From positions 1,147,374 to 1,211,373 of the forward strand of contig JAFLYY010000001.1 in NCBI GenBank assembly GCA_029785825.1: a stretch of DNA of 64,000 nt, read 5' to 3'. Below, piece after piece: positions 1 through 6,084 of the stretch. This DNA is from Nitrososphaerota archaeon (GTDB lineage: Archaea > Thermoproteota > Nitrososphaeria > Nitrososphaerales > Gagatemarchaeaceae). Made by a program: the position numbers and the translations under genes. Positions within the stretch are counted from its first letter, which is position 1; each line of letters starts with the position of its first letter. Below the pieces are notes generated by a model. It was not told the origin of the DNA. It made no database searches and saw nothing but the letters and a program-made list of their open reading frames with translations.

Positions 1-1019
1 TGTCCAGCCGGGACACGCTCTGCCCTGTAGTACCCATGTTCCACGCCAACGCCTGGGGCCTCCCCTTCGCGGCTCCCATGGTGGGGACGAAGCTCGTCTA
101 CCCTGGTCCGTATCTTGACCCTCCGAGCCTCCTGGACCTCTTCGAGCAGGAACGAGTCACTGTGACGGCCGGTGTGCCGAGCATATGGCTTGGGATGATC
201 GGCACTCTTCAGAAGGAGCCGGCCAGGTGGTCTTTGGCGAAGGGGATGAAGATGATAGTCGGGGGGTCCGCCGTGCCGGAGAGCATGATCCGAGCCTACG
301 ATAAGTTCGGCCTACGGGTGATACAAGCCTGGGGGATGACCGAGACGGCGCCTCTGGGCACGCTGAGCTTCCTGAAGGGAGGGATGGACTCCCTGACCGA
401 TGACGAGAAGTATGGTTACAGAGCCAAGCAGGGGATACCCGCCCCCCTGGTGGAGGTCCGCGTGGTCAACGACAGGGGGATGGCCCCCTGGGACGGCAAG
501 ACGACAGGAGAACTGCAGGTCCGTGGGCCCTGGGTCGCGGCCAGATACCACAACCTCCCGGAGGCGGGCGAGAACTGGAGCGAAGATGGGTGGTTCAGGA
601 CAGGTGACGTCGCGGCTATTGACGCAGAAGGCTACGTCAGAATCACGGACAGGATCAAGGACCTCATAAAATCAGGAGGAGAATGGATAAGCTCGGTGGA
701 CGTGGAGAACGCGATCATGGGCCACCCGGCCGTCGCCGAAGCCGCGGTCGTCGCTGTCCCGCATCCGAAGTGGCAGGAAAGGCCGCTGGCCGTGGTAGTC
801 CTGAGGGCAGACTTCAAGGGGAAGGTGCAGCCGGACGAGCTGAGGTCGTTCATCGCCCCGAAGTTCGCGAGCTGGTGGCTCCCCGACGCGATAGTCTTCG
901 CCGACGAGCTCCCCAAGACCGGGACAGGCAAGGTGGCGAAGATACTCCTGCGCGACCAGTACAAGGAATGGAAGTGGGCCGAGCCCCCTGTTCCTCGGGA
1001 CACGGCACCGTCGATGTGA
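1..1019 (+). CDS. Medium/long-chain acyl-CoA ligase, AlkK type (5' end outside window)
   Basis: AMP-binding enzyme that activates a fatty acid with ATP and CoA. The reading frame is open from base 3, so the visible ATG at 36 is internal: the translation runs on through TLCPVVPMFHANAWGLPF, a conserved stretch of AlkK-like ligases. The last ~338 residues are present. They include the A5-type segment QAWGMTETAPLG, the motif GWFRTGDVAAID, the hinge region DRIKDLIKSGGEWIS, and the C-terminal catalytic lysine region PKTGTGKVAK. The N-terminal P-loop-like AMP-binding motif lies before the window. It ends at TGA 1017-1019 and is followed by a gene-poor stretch that leads into the integrated-element scar. 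Substrate chain length cannot be read from the sequence; medium-chain is the best family-level guess. Confidence 0.93.
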   Translation, partial: SSRDTLCPVVPMFHANAWGLPFAAPMVGTKLVYPGPYLDPPSLLDLFEQERVTVTAGVPSIWLGMIGTLQKEPARWSLAKGMKMIVGGSAVPESMIRAYDKFGLRVIQAWGMTETAPLGTLSFLKGGMDSLTDDEKYGYRAKQGIPAPLVEVRVVNDRGMAPWDGKTTGELQVRGPWVAARYHNLPEAGENWSEDGWFRTGDVAAIDAEGYVRITDRIKDLIKSGGEWISSVDVENAIMGHPAVAEAAVVAVPHPKWQERPLAVVVLRADFKGKVQPDELRSFIAPKFASWWLPDAIVFADELPKTGTGKVAKILLRDQYKEWKWAEPPVPRDTAPSM

Positions 1020-1383
1020 CAGACTACCACGCCCGAGCCCAAGGACCTCTGGCCACAAGGATTCTCCAACCTCGGGCCACCACCATCGCAGAAGCACCGG
1101 AGAGGAGATTACGTAGTTCACAGTGTTGGAGCCAGGAGATGATTCCGGACCATTGGGTTCTGCTTCTCGACTCTGACATCTATCATGACGACAACGGTGA
1201 AAGCGCAAGCTGCAGCCAACCATTCCCGATTGACACCGCTAACCTCGCAGGTCGTTGTACCTTGAGGGCCTGGGTGTCACCGCCCCCAGCGCCGGCATTG
1301 GGTTGGCACCCGTTTGACCTGCTGCAGAAGAGGTTGGATCAGGCTATGTCTGTCAAACAGAGTTCGTTCTGAGCTGTGTCATC

Positions 1384-1402
1384 ACGGGCCCGGTGGGGTT
1401 CG
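1384..1402. repeat. Partial copy of the tRNA-Arg 3' end (putative attL/attR of a decayed element)
   Basis: Bases 1384-1402 match bases 4623-4641 in the same orientation with 18 of 19 identical (g at 1398 against a at 4637). The second copy is the 3' end of the tRNA-Arg(CCG) gene: acceptor strand, T-stem and start of the T-loop. A tRNA 3'-end duplicate placed downstream of the tRNA, with recombinase remains between the copies, is the normal scar of tyrosine-recombinase integration. It would make the element about 3.2 kb. Confidence 0.7.
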
Positions 1403-1422
1403 CGACAGAAGTGTAACAAATA

Positions 1423-1440
1423 CCTTCCTTTTTTCTTTCA
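1423..1440 (+). terminator. T-rich tract, possible archaeal terminator
   Basis: A pyrimidine run with six consecutive T residues at about 1429-1434. Archaeal termination often uses such T-runs without a hairpin. It could end plus-strand transcripts from the acyl-CoA ligase side. Position alone supports it. Confidence 0.35.
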
Positions 1441-1459
1441 CATTGCTTGTCATATGAGT

Positions 1460-1475
1460 GAATCGGGTTCGATTC
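1460..1475. repeat. Short perfect inverted repeat (6-bp stem, 4-nt loop)
   Basis: GAATCG at 1460-1465 and CGATTC at 1470-1475 are exact reverse complements separated by GGTT. The loop side resembles a tRNA T-loop, but no tRNA can be folded around it. It lies just inside the outer boundary of the putative element, so it may be a recombinase-arm or replication-related site. No function can be assigned. Confidence 0.35.
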
Positions 1476-1540
1476 CGGAGGGATGCGATCAAGAAATTGA
1501 GTGGGTCCGACGCCAAAGCAGACTCGCATCACTGCGCTGA

Positions 1541-1550
1541 GTAGAAAAAA
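1541..1550 (-). terminator. T-run downstream of the Met-rich secreted peptide gene
   Basis: On the minus strand this A-rich tract reads as a run of seven T residues, about 20 nt after the stop of the gene at 1573-1842. That is the expected place for a simple archaeal terminator. Confidence 0.45.
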
Positions 1551-1572
1551 AGAGGAGAAGATGGTTTGTTCG

Positions 1573-1842
1573 CTACGGACAGGCGGAGTTGCCTACCGCG
1601 GTGAACATGCCCAGATTTCCTTGTAGATGGAAGAAGTCCAGACCGGGGGTCCCGTCGTGAGACATCGGACCCGAATTGAAGTTCATCATTGCGGCAGAAT
1701 TCGACATGTTCATTGCGCCGCAAACCCCGTTGTTGGATGGCGAAGTCGCGAAGGTTGCTGGACTGATGGAGAAGGTCGTCAGGAGCGCGAAGGCTGCAAG
1801 GAGAGTCAGGGCAACTGTTTTTTGGACAGTGATTTTCTTCAT
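1573..1842 (-). CDS. Small secreted Met-rich protein, unknown function
   Basis: An 89-aa protein with a clear Sec signal peptide: MKK start, hydrophobic core VALTLLAAFALLTTFSI, likely cleavage near PATFA. The mature part is about 57 residues and rich in Met and Asn (GAMNMSNSAAMMNF, GPMSHDG, GNLGMF), with two Cys, one near each end, and two His. Such Met/His/Cys content could bind copper or another metal, but that is inference; no family is recognised. A TATA-like box lies about 25 nt upstream of the ATG and a T-run follows the stop, so it looks like a complete monocistronic gene. It sits inside the putative integrated element. Confidence 0.7.
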   Translation of the reverse strand: MKKITVQKTVALTLLAAFALLTTFSISPATFATSPSNNGVCGAMNMSNSAAMMNFNSGPMSHDGTPGLDFFHLQGNLGMFTAVGNSACP

Positions 1843-1861
1843 GCACCAGGAGCGGCGGACG

Positions 1862-1872
1862 AAAAATAGTTA
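1862..1872 (-). promoter_or_regulatory. TATA-like box of the Met-rich secreted peptide
   Basis: On the minus strand it reads TAACTATTTTTC, centred about 25 nt before the ATG at 1842, as expected for a leaderless archaeal mRNA. Confidence 0.6.
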
Positions 1873-2131
1873 CCCATTTTTCCGCTGGTTTGCTACCTCG
1901 GGATTCGCCGGGAGGCGCGGCTCGGGGACCGGAAGAGAGGACCATCCCTTTCAGACCCGTTTCCGGCCCAGACATGCCAAAATCTTGCGCTTTTCAAGAT
2001 CGGGGCGTTTTCCGAAGGGTGGGGGCTCCCGGGAATATTCGCCGGGCTACTGGGCCTCTCTTTGAAGCATTAATTACCGGAACAATGTTCCAGAGGAGTC
2101 TCGGGACTTGAAGCCGCGGAGAGGAAGGACC

Positions 2132-3934
2132 ATGGCGACCAGGTCCGCTCCGGAGGCCGGCGGGGGAGCGGGCCCATTCGGGGACAAGAGGAGGACCGGT
2201 TTCGGGTTCGAGTCGAAGAGGGCCGAACGCCTCTTCGAGTGCATGGTCGACGCCTTCGTGAACGATCACATGAGGAAGAAGCTGTCTTCGGACAGTTCAG
2301 GTTGGAGGGACCTGGCCCAGCTCGCCAGGATGATGAATGTCCCACCGTCGTCCGTCTATGGCAGGCATGGAGGGGTAGGTCCCGAGTTCGGCGAACTGGC
2401 AAGAAGCGGAATGGTCGAGACCAGCGTCGTCACAGGCCAGCGGGGAAGAGGGGGCGCCGTCACGCGCTATCGCATTGCGTACGAGAGGGAGCCGATAAGG
2501 GATTACGTCAACGAGAGGGTAAAGGGAGCGCCTCGTGCCGAGGCGGTCAAAGTGCTGCTCCCGACGAACCACGTGGCAATTCTGCCCTTCGTAAACATGA
2601 GCCCCGAGCAGGCGGACGAATACCTGGCCGATGGCCTTACAGAAGAGCTGATCTCCACGACTTCAAAGGTCTCCGGGCTGAGGGTGGTCTCCCGCACCTC
2701 AGTGATGCAGTATAAGCAGTCTACGAAGTCAGCCGGCCAGATAGGGAGGGAGCTGAACGCGGGAACCCTTCTCGAAGGGAGCGTCAGGAAGGCAGGTGGC
2801 AGAATCAGGGTGAACGTCCAGATGATTGACGCAAACAGGGACCTGCACCTTTGGGCCGAGAGCTACGACAGGAGCCTGCGAAGCCTGTTCGCGATTCAGA
2901 GCGAGATTGCCGAGAAGGTGGCAGGGGAGCTGAAGGTCCAGCTCCTGCCCTCCGAGAAGGAAGCCACAGAGCTGAGAGACACAGACAATATTGAAGCATA
3001 CACATGGTACATCAGAGCGACGCAGCTTCTCCATCAGGGGACGGAAGAAAGCCTCAGAGAGGCGGTCGAGTTGTTCGAGCAAATCATGTCGGTTGATAAC
3101 CAGTTCGCGCGAGCCTATGCTGGTCTCGCGGAGGCTCTAGACGCCTTGACAAGTCAGAACTTTGAGGATTTCGCGACTGCAGTTGGGAGGGCCGAAGCCG
3201 CTGCTTGCAAGGCTTTGGAAATCGGACCGAACCGGCCCGAAGCCCATGCGGCAATGGCCTGGGTCTTTCTTGCTTCCGACAGGATTCAAGAGGCAATCTC
3301 GGAAGCAAAGAAGGCCGTCAGCCTCAACACGAATTTCGCCCGGGCCTACGAGATGTTGGGAAGCGCCTATTCCTCGTTGGGAGACCTGGAGCTCGGAATC
3401 GAGAGCTTGGAGAAAGCAAGTGCGCTGAACCCTCTCTCCTTCCAAATCGGCCACCTCCTTTGTCATGTGTACCTGGCTGCGGGCAGAAGGCGCGATGCCC
3501 TCAGGGAAGTGGAGCGGTTGAACCAGCTGCATCCAAGCAATCCCCTGTCCTTCCATTGCTTGGCTCAATATCACATCGGGAGCAGGGACCTAGAGAACGC
3601 CCAACGGGCTGTTGATGCTGGGATGAAGGTCGATCCCCAGGCGCCCGTACTGATAATCGATCAAGGAATAGTATACGCCTTGGCCCAGAAGAGGCAAGCC
3701 GCAGAGGAGCAGCTGCGAATAGTCGAGAGGAATGACAAGGAATCTGTGCGACTTTTCGGGCAGGTCTGGATTTGCGCCGCCTTGGGTGACTTTGGCAAGG
3801 CCTTTGAGGCACTGATGAAGCAAGCGGAAACGCATTCATGGTATACTCTTATGAAGACGGAGCCTCTGTTCGAAGGGCTCCGGAAGGACCCACGTTTCGC
3901 AGAATTCTGCGCGAAAGTTGGACTGCCCCCTTGA
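2132..3934 (+). CDS. Winged-helix/TolB-like/TPR protein
   Basis: A ~600-aa protein of the adenylate-cyclase-associated/FlgO-like TolB_N plus TPR type. Residues ~25-125 form a predicted winged-helix domain (FESKRAERLFECMVD... ending in a beta-wing near GRGGAVTRYRIAYE). Residues ~140-265 are the TolB N-terminal-like domain (VAILPFVNMSPEQADEYLADG, then SVMQYK and GTLLEGSVRKAGGRIRV). The rest is TPR repeats. No transmembrane segment or catalytic site is visible. The ATG at 2132 is preferred because GAGAGGAAGG lies just upstream; an in-frame TTG at 2108 is the alternative. It is the main cargo-like gene between the element boundaries, although similar proteins are also common on archaeal chromosomes. 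The exact role, signalling or scaffolding, is unknown. Confidence 0.8.
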   Translation: MATRSAPEAGGGAGPFGDKRRTGFGFESKRAERLFECMVDAFVNDHMRKKLSSDSSGWRDLAQLARMMNVPPSSVYGRHGGVGPEFGELARSGMVETSVVTGQRGRGGAVTRYRIAYEREPIRDYVNERVKGAPRAEAVKVLLPTNHVAILPFVNMSPEQADEYLADGLTEELISTTSKVSGLRVVSRTSVMQYKQSTKSAGQIGRELNAGTLLEGSVRKAGGRIRVNVQMIDANRDLHLWAESYDRSLRSLFAIQSEIAEKVAGELKVQLLPSEKEATELRDTDNIEAYTWYIRATQLLHQGTEESLREAVELFEQIMSVDNQFARAYAGLAEALDALTSQNFEDFATAVGRAEAAACKALEIGPNRPEAHAAMAWVFLASDRIQEAISEAKKAVSLNTNFARAYEMLGSAYSSLGDLELGIESLEKASALNPLSFQIGHLLCHVYLAAGRRRDALREVERLNQLHPSNPLSFHCLAQYHIGSRDLENAQRAVDAGMKVDPQAPVLIIDQGIVYALAQKRQAAEEQLRIVERNDKESVRLFGQVWICAALGDFGKAFEALMKQAETHSWYTLMKTEPLFEGLRKDPRFAEFCAKVGLPP

Positions 3935-3964
3935 ATCAGGAAGCTAGGTCGCCTCCGGTCGCCT

Positions 3965-3990
3965 CAAGTCGGCACCTTCTCCCCGACTTG
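3965..3990. terminator. Inverted repeat downstream of the TPR gene, terminator-like
   Basis: CAAGTCGG (3965-3972) and CCGACTTG (3983-3990) are perfect reverse complements with a 10-nt loop. A competing pair also exists: CCTCAAG at 3962-3968 with CTTGAGG at 3995-4001. Placed 30 nt after the stop codon at 3934, it may end or stabilise the TPR transcript. Confidence 0.45.
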
Positions 3991-4210
3991 GAACCTTGAG
4001 GACAGAATCCGGAGGGGGAGGAGCTCACCCTATCCTACTGCTGATCTTGCAGAGGTTGGTTGACTTGGCTTCTATCGTAGTAAGAACCGCCTGGGCTGGG
4101 AGTCCGACTGCTAGCTAACCGTCAGTAGTTTCAGTTCTGCCCCGCCGCCTTATCTTCTTCTAGACTCTGGTCTCGAGCGAGTAGGGATTGGCAGATGGCG
4201 ACATTGCGAC

Positions 4211-4604
4211 GAAGCAGCCGGGGCCAAGGGGTTCGTTTCCCACGACTTCCGCGTCTTCTGGATGGGCCACAAGGGCTCAATCGAAGCCGTATACACAACC
4301 AATCACCGCAGGCTCCCCGAATCGCTCCTCCCAGAGATGAAGGATTCGTTCCTCAGAGCGGAGCCATACCTTGAATCGGAGCTTGACGTGGAGGCGGAGA
4401 AGAAGAGGAGCAGCATCATGGCCAAGGACACCCAGGCCGACGCAGTGACGCTGGGCGGGCTCGCAAAGCTGCTAGAAGTAGCGGCGCGAACAGGCTAGCC
4501 CAGCGCAGACCGTGGCCCTGGCTGAGGCAGCGGAGCAACTGATCAACCAGGGGTGGACCTTCGCGGAGGTCCTCCCGAACGGCAAAGTGGTCCTGAACAG
4601 GGGT
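4211..4604 (+). pseudogene. C-terminal remnant of a tyrosine recombinase (integrase), frameshifted
   Basis: Only the end of an archaeal phage-type integrase survives. The translation contains SHDFRVFWMGHKGSIEAVYT, which supplies the H-x-x-R box, the second conserved His (GH) and the nucleophilic Tyr (codon 4292-4294). It continues with a typical tail (RRLPESLLPEMK...RAEPYLE). The frame is open upstream only to 4115 (TAG at 4112), and the first catalytic Arg and Lys region is missing. A stop at 4496-4498 interrupts it, but one base further the tail continues as LAEAAEQLINQGWTFAEV and GKVVLNR, a plausible recombinase C-terminus. This implies a one-base frameshift near 4480-4500. It ends about 20 bp from the tRNA-Arg 3' end, the expected place of an integrase next to its attachment site. 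Confidence 0.8.
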
Positions 4605-4623
4605 ATTCGTAACAGTTCTGAAA

Positions 4624-4713
4624 CGGGCCCGGTGGGATTCGAACCCACGGTCTCTGAGCTTTCGCACTTCAGCTTCGGAGGCTGACGCCCTATCCGTGCT
4701 GGGCTACGGGCCC
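4624..4713 (-). tRNA. tRNA-Arg(CCG) with a 15-nt intron in the variable loop
   Basis: The minus strand folds as a cloverleaf: acceptor GGGCCCG/CGGGCCC, D-arm GCCC/GGGC, anticodon stem TCAGC/GCTGA with loop CTCCGAA (anticodon CCG at 4676-4678), and T-arm GTGGG-TTCGAAT-CCCAC. The discriminator is G at 4624 and CCA is not encoded. The body matches archaeal tRNA-Arg. The region between anticodon stem and T-stem is 20 nt instead of 5. Removing 15 nt (4652-4666) restores a normal 5-nt variable loop AGACC. A TTTATC box on the minus strand near 4739-4746 is a likely promoter. The 3' end served as the attachment site of the element at 1384-4641. Confidence 0.9.
4652..4666 (-). other. tRNA intron at noncanonical position 45/46 with compact bulge-helix-bulge
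   Basis: Reading the minus strand: exon CTGA, bulge AG|T, GC-GAAA-GC hairpin, TCAG, bulge AG|A, exon CC. CTGA pairs perfectly with TCAG to form the 4-bp central helix, both bulges are 3 nt, and cleavage after the second base of each bulge releases TGCGAAAGCTCAGAG. This is the substrate form of the archaeal splicing endonuclease, with a 2-bp inner helix closed by a GAAA tetraloop and no obvious outer helix (relaxed form). Splicing leaves A44 G45 joined to A46 C47 C48. Confidence 0.8.
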
Positions 4714-4789
4714 AATCGCCCGGCCGTAGGGGGCCCCGGATAAACACTGGCCCCCCGTTCTGCAATTCTCCCGCGCCCCGGACCTGCCG

Positions 4790-6007
4790 CTAGCCGGGCG
4801 CCTTCGTAACACCCGGGGGAGGCTTGTATCTCCTGAAGAACCACCAGTAGAGGCAGAGGTTGGCGGCGAGCACCGCTCCGTAGAGCGCGAAGGGGTAGTC
4901 TATCACCATGGGGTCCGCTTCCAGGGACCCGAACTCGAACCCTGAGAAGTAGGTCCCCCCTGCGGAGAGGGCGAGCCTCGCCGTCTGGTTTATGCCGAAG
5001 GCGGCACCCCTTTCGTCCTCCGCCACCATGTCCATCATAGCCGCCTGCTGGATGGGGAGAGCCATCACCCTGGTCGCAGGCAGGAGGAGATAGATGAAGA
5101 GCGACACGGGGAACAGGCGGACCAGAGGCATCACGACGGAGAGCACCACGGAGGCGCTTCGGGTCGCCGTGATCCCCTTCAGGAACCCGAGCCTCCTCTC
5201 GATCTTCGGCGCCAGGAGCAGCGCGAAGGAAGCGATGAGCCCCGACACCCCGGCGTAGATGTTCATCTCCTGCCTGGTCACCGAGTAGAGCGCGATGAAG
5301 AACGGGATGAGGTAGGGGGTGACCAACCCCTGGCTGAGCCCGTTCAGCATGCCAGTGAGGCTGAACTTGCCTATCGCAGCCCCTGACTTCAGGGTAAGGG
5401 ACCGCCTCACCGACTTCCCCGTCCTCACCATTGGGGTCAGGAGCACCGACGCCACGCCCAGCACGGTCGCCACCGCGAACACGTCCTGTATCGTCCCGAA
5501 CCCTCCGAGATAGGCCCCCGCGGCCGAGGCTATCCCGGAGACGAAGGCAAGGAGGGAGTAGAACCTCGTCCTGTCCTTCCTCGAGGTCAGCTCCGTGGTG
5601 AGGATTGACTGTATCGGCTGGGCTGCGCCACCCACCCCGCCCCCCGGGAGGGACCCCGTCGCCGATATCCCCCCGATGACGGCGGCGAGGAAAAGAGACG
5701 GGACGCTGGTGCTGACCACCACCAGGACTGCGGAAAGCGGCAGGAGCGCCAGCGCCACGACGAAGGTGAGCCTCCTCCCTACCAGGTCGGCGGCGATTCC
5801 TATGCCGAGCCCCAAGACGGCGGTGGCGACGGTGGCGGAGGCGTACATCACGCCGAGTAGGACGTACCCCAAGTGCAGCTCTTCGAGCACGAGGAACGGG
5901 AAGGCGACGTTGATCATCCCCGCCGAGACGCTCCTGAGCACCCTCAGGGCGGCGAGGAAGGTCAGGGAACGGCTGTCTGTCGTATCTGCGGGCCTAGATT
6001 CTTCCAA
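4790..6007 (-). CDS. Major facilitator superfamily transporter
   Basis: A 405-aa integral membrane protein with about 12 hydrophobic segments, the usual MFS size. The loop after helix 2 carries the family motif-A-like sequence GIAADLVGRR, followed by a Gly-rich helix pair. The C-terminus is short and basic (FRRYKPPPG). Substrate is not evident; drug, sugar or organic-acid export are possible. The start is TTG 6007, with a TATA-like box (CTATAAATC at 6038-6046, read on the opposite strand) 35 nt upstream and a GGAGGG stretch between. It is divergent from the ABC exporter genes, and the ~77-bp gap contains promoters for both directions, so shared regulation in a detoxification or export module is possible. 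Confidence 0.88.
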   Translation of the reverse strand: MEESRPADTTDSRSLTFLAALRVLRSVSAGMINVAFPFLVLEELHLGYVLLGVMYASATVATAVLGLGIGIAADLVGRRLTFVVALALLPLSAVLVVVSTSVPSLFLAAVIGGISATGSLPGGGVGGAAQPIQSILTTELTSRKDRTRFYSLLAFVSGIASAAGAYLGGFGTIQDVFAVATVLGVASVLLTPMVRTGKSVRRSLTLKSGAAIGKFSLTGMLNGLSQGLVTPYLIPFFIALYSVTRQEMNIYAGVSGLIASFALLLAPKIERRLGFLKGITATRSASVVLSVVMPLVRLFPVSLFIYLLLPATRVMALPIQQAAMMDMVAEDERGAAFGINQTARLALSAGGTYFSGFEFGSLEADPMVIDYPFALYGAVLAANLCLYWWFFRRYKPPPGVTKAPG

Positions 6008-6037
6008 AACGGGTGTTGAGGGGCCCTCCGGTTGCCG

Positions 6038-6068
6038 CTATAAATCGGGTCCCTGCGCCGATTTAAGA
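6038..6068. promoter_or_regulatory. Divergent promoter region between the MFS and ABC exporter genes
   Basis: Two TATA-like elements are visible: GATTTATAG on the minus strand (about 6038-6046), serving the MFS gene at 6007, and GATTTAAGAA on the plus strand (about 6060-6068), serving the ABC gene at 6085. No operator repeat could be seen. Confidence 0.55.
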
Positions 6069-6084
6069 AGACGCCGGGGCCGGG

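Larger units (their letters stand above)
1020..1572. other. Gene-poor stretch containing the outer boundary of the integrated element
   Basis: No convincing gene on either strand. Overlapping open frames here have no recognisable domain and are shadows. The stretch holds a partial tRNA 3'-end copy at 1384-1402, a T-rich tract at 1423-1440, a short perfect hairpin at 1460-1475 and an A-rich tract at 1541-1550. Base composition becomes more AT-rich after about 1405 than in the flanking chromosome. Confidence 0.6.

Noticed and set aside
672-1372. Open frames on both strands across the end of the acyl-CoA ligase and the gap after it
   Set aside because: Composition-driven shadows with Arg/Gly/Pro-rich translation, no domain, no start signals.
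1455-1480. Second tRNA suggested by a T-loop-like sequence (GGGTTCGATTCC)
   Set aside because: The flanking stem does not pair, and no acceptor, D or anticodon arm can be folded. Only a 6-bp hairpin remains.
4624-4713. Class II tRNA (Ser/Leu) because of the long variable region
   Set aside because: The anticodon is CCG and the body is that of tRNA-Arg. The extra 15 nt form a proper splice motif rather than a base-paired variable arm.
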